Positions 8,937 to 18,155 of a stretch of 60,112 nucleotides of DNA are shown here, in pieces. A model generated the notes under the pieces. That model made no database searches. It saw nothing but the letters and a program-made list of their open reading frames with translations, and had not been told where the DNA came from. The stretch is taken from assembly GCF_003205575.1 (NCBI RefSeq), contig NZ_PYBW01000142.1:1-60112 (forward strand), in the 5' to 3' direction. A program made the translations under genes and the position numbers. Position 1 is the stretch's first letter. Each line of letters opens with the position of its first letter. The DNA comes from Streptomyces tateyamensis. GTDB lineage: Bacteria; Actinomycetota; Actinomycetes; Streptomycetales; Streptomycetaceae.

Positions 8937-9860
8937 TCAGCGACCCAGCTCGGCGGAGATCTTGCCCAACTGCTCCAGCCGCTCCTCCAGCGAGGGGTGG
9001 GTCGACATCAGCTGGGCGCCCACCTCCTTGGCACTGAGCGCGGGGGCGAAGTAGAAGGCGTTGTAGGCCTGCGACTTGCGCAGGTCCTCGGTGGGGATGG
9101 CGGCGATCTGCCCGGTCACCTTGGTCAGTGCCGAGGCCAGGGCGCTGGGCCGCCCGGTGAGCTGGGCGGCGGCCCGGTCGGCGGCCAGCTCGCGGTAGCG
9201 GGAGAGCAGCCGGGTGAGCAGGAAGCTGATCGCGTACACCACCGTCGACACCGCGATGACCGCGATCAGCACGATCGCGTTGTTGTCGTTGTTGTCGTTG
9301 CGGTTGCCGCCGCCGAACATGCCGCTGTACAGCGCGAAGCGGGTGATCAGGCCGGCCAGCACGCCGAGGAAGCCGGCGATGGTCATCACGGCCACGTCCC
9401 GGTGCGCCACGTGCGAGAGCTCGTGCGCCAGCACGCCCTCCAGCTCCTCCGGCTCCAGGCGGCGCAGCAGGCCGGTGGTCACGCAGACCACCGCGTTCTT
9501 CTCGTTGCGGCCGGTGGCGAAGGCGTTGGGCATGTCGTTGTCGGCCACCGCGACCCGCGGCTTGGGCATGTCGGCCAGCGCACAGAGCCGGTCGATGGTG
9601 CCGTGCAGCTGCGGGAACTGCTCGGGGGTAACTTCGTGCGCCCCCATCGCCATCTCGGTGATCTTGTCGCTGAACCAGAACTGGGCGACGAAGAGCCCGC
9701 CGGCGACCAGCACCACCAGCGGCCAGGCCCCCCGCAGCAGCACGATCAGTGCACCCGTGAACACGACGAAGAGCAGCCCGAGCACGAACATGGTCACGAC
9801 CATCCGGCTGGTCAGACCGCGGTCGGGGGCGAATCGGGTGTGGGGGCCGGAAGCCGACAT
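8937..9860 (-). CDS. htpX: HtpX family membrane zinc metalloprotease (307 aa)
   Basis: M48 peptidase that degrades misfolded membrane proteins. Two N-terminal membrane helices (~20-60) precede the zinc motif HELSH (146-150) with the following VAHRD; two further helices span ~160-215, and the third zinc ligand Glu lies in the RELAADR block. An AGGA-type ribosome-binding site (GGAGGA at 9873-9868) sits seven bases before the ATG at 9860; a longer in-frame start upstream is rejected because it lacks one and is low-complexity. The gene diverges from hrcA and is followed by the PspAB gene. Confidence 0.92.
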   Translation of the reverse strand: MSASGPHTRFAPDRGLTSRMVVTMFVLGLLFVVFTGALIVLLRGAWPLVVLVAGGLFVAQFWFSDKITEMAMGAHEVTPEQFPQLHGTIDRLCALADMPKPRVAVADNDMPNAFATGRNEKNAVVCVTTGLLRRLEPEELEGVLAHELSHVAHRDVAVMTIAGFLGVLAGLITRFALYSGMFGGGNRNDNNDNNAIVLIAVIAVSTVVYAISFLLTRLLSRYRELAADRAAAQLTGRPSALASALTKVTGQIAAIPTEDLRKSQAYNAFYFAPALSAKEVGAQLMSTHPSLEERLEQLGKISAELGR

Positions 9861-9991
9861 CTGGGGATCCTCCGTCTCGCCGGACCGAGTGCTCGGTCCG
9901 AGTCGCTTTCGATGCTGCCACTTCGCCCGCCGCCGGGCACCACCCTCGGGCGGTGCGACACGTGATCCGTGCGGCATCCGGGGCCGGGGCG

Positions 9992-10060
9992 TTCCTGCGG
10001 TCGGACCCGGGCCGTACACTGGCAGGTACGGTTCTGGCACTCATCGGTGCAGAGTGCCAG
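9992..10060 (+). promoter_or_regulatory. Heat-shock promoter with CIRCE operator
   Basis: A sigma70-type promoter (-35 TTCCTG at 9992-9997, 17-base spacer, -10 TACACT at 10015-10020) is followed by a CIRCE element: CTGGCACTC (10034-10042), nine-base spacer, GAGTGCCAG (10052-10060). HrcA binds CIRCE and represses its own operon, so this is autoregulation of hrcA-dnaJ. Confidence 0.93.
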
Positions 10061-10132
10061 CCGATGAACGGACGGTACCCGGCGGTGCAGGGCCCGGTAC
10101 CTGGACAACGCGCGAAGAGGGAGGTGCGTGCC

Positions 10133-11284
10133 GTGTTCGACGAACCCGTGTCCGACGCGGACAACGCCGGCCGTGCTGCGGCCCCCGGGGCCGGCGGCAC
10201 GCCGCGTGCCGCGCGCCCTCCGGCCGCCCGCCCGGCCCGGCCGGCCACCCCCCGCGCCACCGGCCACTCGCTGGACGAGCGCAAGCTCGCCGTGCTGCGC
10301 GCCATCGTCCAGGACTACGTCGGCACCGAGGAGCCGGTCGGTTCCAAGGCCCTGGTCGAGCGGCACAACCTGGGGGTCTCCCCGGCCACCGTGCGCAACG
10401 ACATGGCCACCCTCGAGGAGGACGGCTACATCCAGCAGCCGCACACCAGCGCCGGCCGGATCCCGACCGACAAGGGCTACCGGCTGTTCGTCGACCGGCT
10501 GGCCGAGGTCAAGCCGATGAGCCCGCCCGAGCGCCGCGCCATCCGCCACTTCCTGGACGGCGCGGTCGACCTGGACGACGTGGTGGCCCGCACCGTGCGC
10601 CTGCTCGCCCAGCTGACCCGCCAGGTCGCGGTGGTCCAGTACCCCTCGCTGACCCGGTCCACCGTGCGCCACGTCGAGCTGGTGCTGCTGGCCCCGACCA
10701 AGATCATGCTGGTGCTGATCACCAACACCGGCCGGGTCGAGCAGCGGCTGGTGGACTGCCCGTCCGCGGTGCGCGAGAGCACCCTGGCCGACCTGCGGGT
10801 GCGGTTGAACGCCCGGGCCGGCGGCCGCCGCTTCCCGGACGTCCCCGCCCTGGTCGAGGACCTGCCCTCCTCCTTCGAACCGGCCGACCGCCCGGTGGTC
10901 ACCACCGTGCTCTCCACCCTCTTCGAGTCCCTGGTGGAGCAGAACGAGGAGCGGATCATGCTGGCGGGCACCGCCAACCTGACCCGGTTCGGGCACGACT
11001 TCCCGCTGACCATCCAGCCGGTGCTGGAGGCGCTGGAGGAGCAGGTGGTCCTGCTGCGCCTGCTCGGCGAGGCGGCCGACGGCGGGATGACGGTGCGGAT
11101 CGGCCGGGAGAATGAGTACGAGGGCCTGAATTCCACCTCCGTGGTCTCGGTCGGCTACGGTTCGGGCGACGAGAGCGTGGCCAAACTCGGCGTGATCGGG
11201 CCGACCCGGATGGACTACCCCGGCACCATGGGGGCAGTACGTGCGGTGGCACGGTACGTGGGGCAGATCCTGGCCGAGTCGTAG
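10133..11284 (+). CDS. hrcA: Heat-inducible transcription repressor HrcA (383 aa)
   Basis: Represses class I heat-shock genes by binding CIRCE. After a Pro/Ala-rich N-terminal extension of ~45 residues come a winged-helix domain (LDERKLAVLRAIVQDY, PVGSKALVERH, SPATVRNDMATLEEDGYI) and the GAF-like HrcA core. The GTG at 10133 is preferred: GGGAGG ends nine bases upstream, while the GTG at 10124 abuts that site and longer starts would lie over the promoter. The N-terminal extension is longer than in most homologues. dnaJ follows after 76 bases. Confidence 0.93.
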   Translation: MFDEPVSDADNAGRAAAPGAGGTPRAARPPAARPARPATPRATGHSLDERKLAVLRAIVQDYVGTEEPVGSKALVERHNLGVSPATVRNDMATLEEDGYIQQPHTSAGRIPTDKGYRLFVDRLAEVKPMSPPERRAIRHFLDGAVDLDDVVARTVRLLAQLTRQVAVVQYPSLTRSTVRHVELVLLAPTKIMLVLITNTGRVEQRLVDCPSAVRESTLADLRVRLNARAGGRRFPDVPALVEDLPSSFEPADRPVVTTVLSTLFESLVEQNEERIMLAGTANLTRFGHDFPLTIQPVLEALEEQVVLLRLLGEAADGGMTVRIGRENEYEGLNSTSVVSVGYGSGDESVAKLGVIGPTRMDYPGTMGAVRAVARYVGQILAES

Positions 11285-11360
11285 CACCAGGGCCCCGCCC
11301 GACCGGCGGGCCGACTTCATACCCAGGCACTTTCTACAGGCGGAACAAGCGGAGCATTTG

Positions 11361-12497
11361 GTGGCCACGGACTACTACGCGGTACTCGGCGTCCGACGGG
11401 ACGCGGGGCAGGACGAGATCAAGAAGGCGTTCCGACGCCTTGCCCGCGAACTGCACCCGGACGTCAACCCGGACCCGAAGACGCAGGAGCGGTTCAAGGA
11501 GATCAACGCCGCCTACGAGGTGCTCTCCGACCCCGCCAAGCGGCAGGTCTACGACCTCGGCGGCGACCCGCTCTCGCCGAACGGCGGGGGCGGCGGCTTC
11601 GGCGCGGGCGCGGCGGGCTTCGGCTTCTCCGACATCATGGACGCCTTCTTCGGCGCCGCCGGCGGCCAGCGCGGCCCGCGGTCGCGGACCCGGCGCGGCC
11701 AGGACGCGATGATCCGGCTGGAGATCACCCTGGAGGAGGCCGCCTTCGGCACCACCAAGGAACTCCAGGTCGACACCGCCGTTACCTGCACCACCTGCAG
11801 CGGCGAGGGCGCGGCCCCCGGCACCTCGGCGCAGACCTGCGACATGTGCCGCGGCAAGGGCGAGGTCTCCCAGGTCACCCGGTCCTTCCTGGGCCAGGTC
11901 ATGACCTCCCGCCCGTGCCCGCAGTGCCAGGGCTTCGGCACCGTGGTCCCCACCCCGTGCCCCGAGTGCGCCGGCGACGGCCGGGTCCGGGCCCGCCGCA
12001 CCCTGACCGTCAAGATCCCCGCGGGCGTGGACAACGGCACCCGGATCCAGCTGGCCGGTGAGGGCGAGGTCGGCCCCGGCGGCGGCCCGGCCGGCGACCT
12101 GTACGTGGAGATCGCCGAGACCAGCCACCCGACCTTCCAGCGCCGCGGCGACGACCTGCACTGCACCGTCACCATCCCGATGACCGCGGCCTCGCTCGGC
12201 ACCCAGGTGCCGCTGCAGACCCTGGACGGGCTGGAGGAGGTCGACATCCGGCCCGGCACCCAGTCCGGCCAGTCGATCCCGCTCCACGGGCGCGGCGTCA
12301 CCCACCTGCGCGGGGGCGGCCGGGGCGACCTGATAGTGCATGTCGAGGTGCAGACGCCCACCAAGCTCGACCCCGAGCAGGAGGAGCTGCTGCGCCGGCT
12401 CTCCGCGCTGCGCGGCGAGGAGCGGCCCTCCGGGCACTTCGCGCCCGGGCAGCAGGGGCTGTTCTCCCGGCTGAAGGACGCCTTCAACGGGCGCTGA
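11361..12497 (+). CDS. dnaJ: Chaperone DnaJ (378 aa)
   Basis: Hsp40 co-chaperone stimulating DnaK ATPase. It has a J domain (~3-67) with HPD at 32-34, a Gly/Phe-rich linker, four CxxCxGxG zinc repeats (CTTCSGEG, CDMCRGKG, CPQCQGFG, CPECAGDG; ~140-205) and the C-terminal substrate-binding domain. The GTG start has GGAG six bases upstream. Being paired with hrcA rather than dnaK, it corresponds to the DnaJ2 paralogue of streptomycetes and should be HrcA-controlled. Confidence 0.95.
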   Translation: MATDYYAVLGVRRDAGQDEIKKAFRRLARELHPDVNPDPKTQERFKEINAAYEVLSDPAKRQVYDLGGDPLSPNGGGGGFGAGAAGFGFSDIMDAFFGAAGGQRGPRSRTRRGQDAMIRLEITLEEAAFGTTKELQVDTAVTCTTCSGEGAAPGTSAQTCDMCRGKGEVSQVTRSFLGQVMTSRPCPQCQGFGTVVPTPCPECAGDGRVRARRTLTVKIPAGVDNGTRIQLAGEGEVGPGGGPAGDLYVEIAETSHPTFQRRGDDLHCTVTIPMTAASLGTQVPLQTLDGLEEVDIRPGTQSGQSIPLHGRGVTHLRGGGRGDLIVHVEVQTPTKLDPEQEELLRRLSALRGEERPSGHFAPGQQGLFSRLKDAFNGR

Positions 12498-12530
12498 CGC
12501 CCGCCGACCCCGCCCACCCCTGGAAGCACC

Positions 12531-13280
12531 GTGACCGCACCCGTCTTCGTCGTCCCCACCGACCGCCTCGCCATCGCCGCCCCGGGTGCGCTGGTCCGGC
12601 TGGACGGCACCGAGGGCCGGCACGCGGTGGCGGTCAAGCGGCTGGAGGTGGGCGAGGCGGTCACCCTGACGGACGGTCTGGGGCTCGGCGGCCACGGCAC
12701 GGTGAGCGCGGTGCACGGCAAGGACGCGCTGGACGTGGCGCTGGCCGAGCTGCGCGCCGAGCCCGCGCCCGCCGCCCGCCTGGTGGTGGTCCAGGCGCTG
12801 CCCAAGGGCGAGCGCGGCGAACTCGCGGTGGAGACCATGACCGAGGTCGGGGTGGACGTGGTGATCCCCTGGGCCGCGTCACGCTGCATCACCCAGTGGA
12901 AGGGCGAGCGCGGCGCCAAGGCGCTGGCCAAGTGGCGGGCCACCGCGCGGGAGGCCGGCAAGCAGGCCCGCCGGCTGCGCTTCCCCGAGGTGCGGGACGC
13001 GGTGACCACCCGTCAGCTGCTGCCGGTGCTGGCCGGCGCCGCCTTCGCCGGGGTGCTGCACGAGGAGGGCTCGGCCGCGCTGGCCGCCGCCGAGCTGCCG
13101 CCGGCCGGCGACCTGGTGCTGGTGGTCGGCCCGGAGGGCGGGATCAGCCCGGAGGAGCTGGCCGCCTTCGCCGGCGCCGGCGCCCACCCGTACCGGCTCG
13201 GCCCCTCGGTGCTGCGCACCTCCACCGCGGGCGTGGCGGCCGGCGCGGTCCTGCTGGCCCGTACCGGGCGCTGGGCCTGA
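12531..13280 (+). CDS. rsmE: 16S rRNA (uracil-1498-N3)-methyltransferase RsmE (249 aa)
   Basis: Methylates U1498 of 16S rRNA in the 30S subunit. It has an N-terminal PUA-like domain (EGRHAVAVKRLEVGE) and a SPOUT trefoil-knot domain with the cofactor loop VVGPEGGISPEEL (~198-210) and LGPSVLRTSTAGVAA near the C-terminus. The GTG start is preceded by GGAAG. It follows dnaJ by 33 bases, the usual hrcA-dnaJ-rsmE order. Confidence 0.95.
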   Translation: MTAPVFVVPTDRLAIAAPGALVRLDGTEGRHAVAVKRLEVGEAVTLTDGLGLGGHGTVSAVHGKDALDVALAELRAEPAPAARLVVVQALPKGERGELAVETMTEVGVDVVIPWAASRCITQWKGERGAKALAKWRATAREAGKQARRLRFPEVRDAVTTRQLLPVLAGAAFAGVLHEEGSAALAAAELPPAGDLVLVVGPEGGISPEELAAFAGAGAHPYRLGPSVLRTSTAGVAAGAVLLARTGRWA

Positions 13281-13295
13281 CGGGCCGTCAGGCCC
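13273..13295 (+). terminator. Short hairpin over the rsmE stop codon
   Basis: Arms GGGCCTGACG (13273-13282) and CGTCAGGCCC (13286-13295) with a 3-base loop; the rsmE stop lies inside. It probably ends the heat-shock operon before the independent promoter of the next gene. Confidence 0.5.
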
Positions 13296-13340
13296 GACGG
13301 GCGGTGGTCCCGGCTGCGGGCGGGTGCATAACCTGACGCG

Positions 13341-16300
13341 GTGACGGAAACCGAGAGCATCTCCACCGGCGCCTACCTGCGCCACCCGCACCTGCACGGT
13401 GATCTGGTGACCTTCGTCGCCGAGGACGACGTCTGGCTCGCGCCGCTGGACGGCGGGCGGGCCTGGCGGCTGACCGCCGACCGGGCGCCGGTCGCCCACC
13501 CGCGGTTCTCGCCGGACGGGCGGACCATCGCCTGGACCTCCACCAGGGACGGCTCGGCGGAGCTGTACGCCGCTCCGGTGGACGGCGGCCAGGCGCATCG
13601 GCTGACCTACTGGGGTGCCGCCGCGCGCACCCGGCTGAGCACCTGGACCGCGCAGGGCGAGCCGGTGGCGGTCACCAGCGCGGGGCAGCCGACCGCCCTG
13701 CAGGCCTGGGCCCACGCGGTGCCGCTGGACGGCGGCGAGCCGCGCCGGCTGCCGTACGGCCCGGTCGGGCACCTGGCCTTCGAGCCGCACCGGATCGGGG
13801 TGCCCCAGGCCGAAGGCGGGGGGAGGGTGCTGCTGCTGTCGGCGGTCGGCATGGAGCCCGCCCGCTGGAAGCGCTACCGCGGTGGGAACGCCGGCAAGCT
13901 GTGGATCGGCGAGACCGGCGGGGAGTTCACCCGGGTGCACGCCGAACTGGACGGCAACCTCGAGTCGCCGATGTGGGTGGGGGACCGGATCGCCTTCCTC
14001 AGCGACCACGAGGGCACCGGGCGGCTCTACTCCAGCCGCCCCGACGGCTCGGACCTGCGCGCGCACGGCGCACCGGACGGGTTCTACGCCCGCAACGCCG
14101 CCACCGACGGCACCCGGATCGTCTGGCACCGGGCCGGGGGACTGTGGCAGCTGGACAGCCTGGACCCGGGCGCCGAGCCGCGCCCGCTCCAGGTGCGCCC
14201 GGCCGGCCCGCGCGCCGCCCGGCGCAGCCACCCGCTGGCCGCGGCCGGCCAGGTGGAGAGCGCCGCCCCGGACGGCACCGGGCGCGCGGTGGCCGCCGTG
14301 GTGCGCGGCACCGTGCACTGGCTGACCCACCGGGAGGGGCCGGCCCGGGCGCTGGCCGAGACCCCGGGGGTGCGGGCCAGGCTGGCCCGGGTGGTGCCGC
14401 CGGCCGGCGAGGAGGGCACCGAGGGCGTCCTGTGGGTGACCGACGCCGCGGGCGACGACGCGCTGGAGTACCTGCCCGACGCGCTCGGCGCCCTGGGCCA
14501 CGGCTCAGGGACCCGCCGGATCGCCGCAGGCCGGCTGGGCCGGGTGCTCTCGCTCGCGGTGGCACCGGACGGCAACCAGGTGGCGCTGGCCGCGCACGAC
14601 GGTCGGCTGCTGCTGGTCACGCTGGCCGACGGGGCGGTGCGGGAACTGGCGCACAGTCAGGACGGCGAGGTCAGCGGGCTGGCCTTCGCCCCCGAGTCGG
14701 ACTGGCTGGCCTGGTCCCAGCCCACCCTGGCGCCCTGGTCGCTGCGCCAGATCATGCTCTGCGAGCTGGCCACCGGCGACGTCGCCGAGGCCACCCCGCA
14801 GCGCTTCCTGGACACCTCGCCGGCCTTCACCGCCGACGGCAGGCACCTGGCCTTCCTCTCCCAGCGCAGCTTCGACCCGGTCTACGACTCGCACAGCTTC
14901 GACCTGTCCTTCCCGACCGGCGCCCGCCCGTACCTGATCACGCTGGCCGCCGACACCCCGTCACCCTTCGGACCGATGCGGGCCGGCCGCCCGGTGGACG
15001 GCGCGGAGGAGAAGGAGGGGGCCGAGGCGGACAGGCCCGCCGAGGGCGAGGGCGAGGAGCAGCCGGGCGGCACCGTGGTGGACCTGACCGGCCTGGCCGA
15101 CCGGATCGTGCCGTTCCCGGTGGAGGCGGGCCGGTTCGGCGTGCTGCGGACCGCCAAGGACGGCGTGCTGTGGACCCGCTACCAGGTGGTCGGCGAGCTC
15201 GGCGACGACGCGGCCGGGCCCGACGACGAGCGGCCCGGCCCGGTGCTGGAGCGGTTCGACCTGCGCAAGCTGCGGGCCGAGCAACTGGTGGACAGCCTGG
15301 ACGCGTTCCAGGTCAGCGCGGACGGCGCCCGGCTCGCGGTGCTGGACGGCGGCGAGCTGCGGATCGTGCCCGCCGACCGGAAGGCCGGCGAGGAGGACGA
15401 GACCCGGGTGGACCTGGGCAGGCTGCGGGTCACCGTGGACCCGCCGGCCGAGTGGCGGCAGATGTTCGAGGAGAACGGCCGCCTGATGCGGGACAACTTC
15501 TGGCGGGCCGACCTGGGCGGGGTGGACTGGGCCGGGGTGCTGGACCGGTACCGCCCGCTGCTGGACGGGCTGGGCTCGCACGACGACCTGGTGGACCTGC
15601 TCTGGGAGGTGGTCGGCGAACTCGGCACCTCGCACGCCTACGTCTCGCCGCCCGGGCGCGGCGGCGCCGCCTCCCGTCCGCAGGGCCGGCTCGGCGCCGA
15701 CCTGGTGCGTGACGGGCAGGAGTGGAAGGTGCTGCGGGTGCTGCCCGGCGAGTCCTCCGACCCCCGGGCCCGCTCCCCGCTGGCCGCGCCCGGGGTGGCG
15801 GTGCGGCCGGGCGACGTGCTGCTCGCGGTGGACGGGCGCCCGGTCGACCCGGTGTCAGGTCCGGCCCCGCTGCTGGCCGGCACCGCCGGGCAGCCGGTGG
15901 AGCTGACGGTGCGCCGGCCGGACGGCACGGTGCGCCACCCGGTGGCGGTGCCGCTGGCCGACGACGAGGCGCTGCGCTACCACGACTGGGTGCGCGGGCG
16001 GCGGGCGGCGGTGCGCGAGCTGTCCGGCGGCCGGCTGGGCTACCTGCACGTGCCGGACATGATGAGCGCCGGCTGGGCCCAGCTCCACCGCGACCTGCGG
16101 GTCGAGCTGGCCAGGGAGGGCCTGCTGGTGGACCTGCGGGAGAACCGCGGCGGCCACACCTCGCAGCTGGTGGTGGAGAAGCTGGCCCGCCGGATCGTCG
16201 GCTGGGGCCGCGGCCGGGATCTGGCCACCGCCGACCCGTACCCGGGCGACGCCCCGCGCGGCCCGGTGGTGGCGCTGGCCGACGAGCACTCGGGCTCGGA

Positions 16301-16619
16301 CGGCGACATCGTCAACGCGGCGATCCAGGCGCTGGGCATCGGCCCGGTGGTCGGCACCCGGACCTGGGGCGGGGTGATCGGCATCGACAACCGCTACTGC
16401 CTGGTCGACGGCACCGCGGTGACCCAGCCCAAGTACGCCACCTGGTTGGAGGGTTACGGCTGGGGGGTGGAGAACCACGGGGTCACCCCGGACGTGGAGG
16501 TGCCGATCGCGCCGCACGACTGGGCGGCCGGCGCGGACCCGCAGCTGACCCGGGCGGTGCGGATGGCGCTGGAGGCACTGGCCGTCAACCCGGCCAGGAC
16601 CCCGCCGCCGCTGCCGTAA
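13341..16619 (+). CDS. Tricorn-type S41 peptidase (1092 aa)
   Basis: Giant cytosolic serine protease related to archaeal tricorn, which trims oligopeptides released by the proteasome. An N-terminal six-bladed and a seven-bladed beta-propeller (residues ~20-680; repeated SPDG, DGG and FLSD blades) precede a mixed domain, a PDZ domain (~810-885) and the S41 core. Candidate catalytic residues are Ser-His in GTSHAYVSPPG (~763-764) and the nucleophile Ser in EHSGSDGDIV (~984). A low-complexity acidic insert lies around 553-575. A TAACCT -10 box sits six bases before the GTG start, suggesting a leaderless mRNA. Actinobacteria have proteasomes, which fits a peptide-recycling role. Confidence 0.93.
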   Translation: MTETESISTGAYLRHPHLHGDLVTFVAEDDVWLAPLDGGRAWRLTADRAPVAHPRFSPDGRTIAWTSTRDGSAELYAAPVDGGQAHRLTYWGAAARTRLSTWTAQGEPVAVTSAGQPTALQAWAHAVPLDGGEPRRLPYGPVGHLAFEPHRIGVPQAEGGGRVLLLSAVGMEPARWKRYRGGNAGKLWIGETGGEFTRVHAELDGNLESPMWVGDRIAFLSDHEGTGRLYSSRPDGSDLRAHGAPDGFYARNAATDGTRIVWHRAGGLWQLDSLDPGAEPRPLQVRPAGPRAARRSHPLAAAGQVESAAPDGTGRAVAAVVRGTVHWLTHREGPARALAETPGVRARLARVVPPAGEEGTEGVLWVTDAAGDDALEYLPDALGALGHGSGTRRIAAGRLGRVLSLAVAPDGNQVALAAHDGRLLLVTLADGAVRELAHSQDGEVSGLAFAPESDWLAWSQPTLAPWSLRQIMLCELATGDVAEATPQRFLDTSPAFTADGRHLAFLSQRSFDPVYDSHSFDLSFPTGARPYLITLAADTPSPFGPMRAGRPVDGAEEKEGAEADRPAEGEGEEQPGGTVVDLTGLADRIVPFPVEAGRFGVLRTAKDGVLWTRYQVVGELGDDAAGPDDERPGPVLERFDLRKLRAEQLVDSLDAFQVSADGARLAVLDGGELRIVPADRKAGEEDETRVDLGRLRVTVDPPAEWRQMFEENGRLMRDNFWRADLGGVDWAGVLDRYRPLLDGLGSHDDLVDLLWEVVGELGTSHAYVSPPGRGGAASRPQGRLGADLVRDGQEWKVLRVLPGESSDPRARSPLAAPGVAVRPGDVLLAVDGRPVDPVSGPAPLLAGTAGQPVELTVRRPDGTVRHPVAVPLADDEALRYHDWVRGRRAAVRELSGGRLGYLHVPDMMSAGWAQLHRDLRVELAREGLLVDLRENRGGHTSQLVVEKLARRIVGWGRGRDLATADPYPGDAPRGPVVALADEHSGSDGDIVNAAIQALGIGPVVGTRTWGGVIGIDNRYCLVDGTAVTQPKYATWLEGYGWGVENHGVTPDVEVPIAPHDWAAGADPQLTRAVRMALEALAVNPARTPPPLP

Positions 16620-16636
16620 CCAGGCTGTCCGTCCGG

Positions 16637-16688
16637 TAGGTTGGCGGGGCATCAGCCCCGCCCCCAGCCTCCGGCCGGGGGTGCCCCC
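16637..16688. promoter_or_regulatory. HIT-gene promoter region with inverted repeats
   Basis: A TAGGTT -10 box (16637-16642) precedes the hairpin CGGGGC-ATCA-GCCCCG (16645-16660) and a second imperfect palindrome CCCCCAGCC / GGCCGGGGG (16661-16681) followed by TG-CCCCC. The second part resembles a palindrome that recurs in streptomycete intergenic regions; that resemblance is from memory. Confidence 0.4.
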
Positions 16689-16714
16689 ATTCCTACCCGG
16701 GAGACCGAGCCGCC

Positions 16715-17074
16715 ATGGCCGACCTGCGCGAGCCCGACTGCCTGTTCTGCAAGATCGTCGACGGCACGATCCCCGCCACCGTGGTCCGCGAGACCGAGCT
16801 GACGCTGGCCTTCCGCGACATCCACCCGCAGGCGCCCACCCACGTGCTGGTGATCCCCAAGGCGCACTACCCGAACGCCGCCACGCTGGCCGCCGCGGAC
16901 CCGCGGACGGCCGCCGCGCTGCTCACCGACGCCGCCGCGGTGGCCGCCGACGAGCAGATCGCCGAGACCGGCTACCGGCTGGTCTTCAACACCGGCAAGG
17001 CCGCCGGCCAGACCGTCTTCCACGCCCACGTGCACCTGCTGGGCGGCGAGCCGTTCCACGAGGGCCTGGTCTGA
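16715..17074 (+). CDS. HIT-family nucleotide hydrolase (119 aa)
   Basis: Histidine-triad protein of the HinT type, which hydrolyses aminoacyl- or amino-AMP phosphoramidates. The triad HAHVH is H103-x-H105-x-H107 within FHAHVHLLGG; the N-terminal CLFCKIVDG carries the CxxC seen in many HinT proteins, and IPKAH is conserved. Full length. The start ATG is followed seven bases after the stop by rnz, so the two are cotranscribed. Confidence 0.93.
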   Translation: MADLREPDCLFCKIVDGTIPATVVRETELTLAFRDIHPQAPTHVLVIPKAHYPNAATLAAADPRTAAALLTDAAAVAADEQIAETGYRLVFNTGKAAGQTVFHAHVHLLGGEPFHEGLV

Positions 17075-17081
17075 ACCGCCG

Positions 17082-18005
17082 ATGACCAACCGCGAACTCG
17101 TCGTCCTCGGCACGGCCAGCCAGGTGCCCACCCGGCACCGCAACCACAACGGCTACCTGCTGCGCTGGGACGGCGAGGGACTGCTCTTCGACCCGGGCGA
17201 GGGGACCCAGCGGCAGATGCTACTGGCCGGGGTCTCGGCCACCGACCTGAACCGGGTCCTCGTCACCCACTTCCACGGGGACCACAGCCTGGGCCTGGCC
17301 GGGGTGATCCAGCGGATCAACCTGGACCGGGTGCCGCACCCGGTGCACGTCCACTACCCGGCCGGCGGGCAGCAGTACTTCGACCGGCTGCGGTACGCGA
17401 CCGCCTACCACGAGACCGCCCAGCTCCTGCCGTCCCCGGTGCACGGCTCCGGCGTACTCGCCGAGGGGACCGGGTTCCGGTTGAAGGCGGTGGCGCTGTC
17501 GCACCCGGTGGACTCCTACGGGTACCAGCTGGTCGAGCCGGACCAGCGCCGGATGCGGCCGGAGAAGCTGGCCGAGTTCGGCCTCGGCGGCAGGATCGTC
17601 GGCGAGCTGCAGCGGCAGGCCGTGGTGGAGCTGAACGGCCGTCGGATCACCCTGGCCGAGGTCAGCGAGGTGTACCGGGGGCAGCGCTTCGCCTTCGTGA
17701 TGGACACCCGGATGTGCCAGGGGGTCGAGGAACTGGCCGACGGCGCGGACCTGCTGGTGATCGAGTCGACCTTCCTGGAGTCCGAGCGCGCGCTGGCCGA
17801 CGAGCACGGCCACCTGACCGCCGCCCAGGCGGCCAGGGCGGCGCAGGCGGCCGGGGTGCGCACCCTGGTGCTCACCCACTTCTCCCAGCGCTACCCCGAC
17901 CTGGCCGGTCACGAGGCCGAAGCCCGCGAGCACTTCGAGGGCGAACTGGTGGTGGCCCGGGACCTGGCCCGGATCCCGGTGCCGCCGCGGCAGCGGGCGG
18001 GGTGA
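17082..18005 (+). CDS. rnz: Ribonuclease Z (307 aa)
   Basis: tRNA 3'-processing endonuclease of the metallo-beta-lactamase fold. The zinc motif is HFHGDH (63-68), with further ligands H133-region (ALSHPVDSYGY), D207-region (FVMDTRMC) and the C-terminal LTHFSQRY histidine. The length is that of bacterial RNase Z. It is likely cotranslated with the HIT gene and lies upstream of phoH-ybeY, giving an RNA-processing cluster. Confidence 0.93.
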   Translation: MTNRELVVLGTASQVPTRHRNHNGYLLRWDGEGLLFDPGEGTQRQMLLAGVSATDLNRVLVTHFHGDHSLGLAGVIQRINLDRVPHPVHVHYPAGGQQYFDRLRYATAYHETAQLLPSPVHGSGVLAEGTGFRLKAVALSHPVDSYGYQLVEPDQRRMRPEKLAEFGLGGRIVGELQRQAVVELNGRRITLAEVSEVYRGQRFAFVMDTRMCQGVEELADGADLLVIESTFLESERALADEHGHLTAAQAARAAQAAGVRTLVLTHFSQRYPDLAGHEAEAREHFEGELVVARDLARIPVPPRQRAG

Positions 18006-18155
18006 AAAGCACTGGCATCGCCCGCGCCACTGGCGCACCATCGATCGGGCCGCGCCGCACAGTGCACACCCGCGCGGCGTACCCTGGTGACCCCGGAAGT
18101 ACCGAGTGGCACCCCGAGACCACGGATGGGATGAGGCAGGCCGTAGCGCCGACCC

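Noticed and set aside
8599..10305. A longer htpX/PspAB-spanning frame
   Set aside because: It is out of frame with both proteins; the HExxH and the ribosome-binding site place htpX at 8937-9860.
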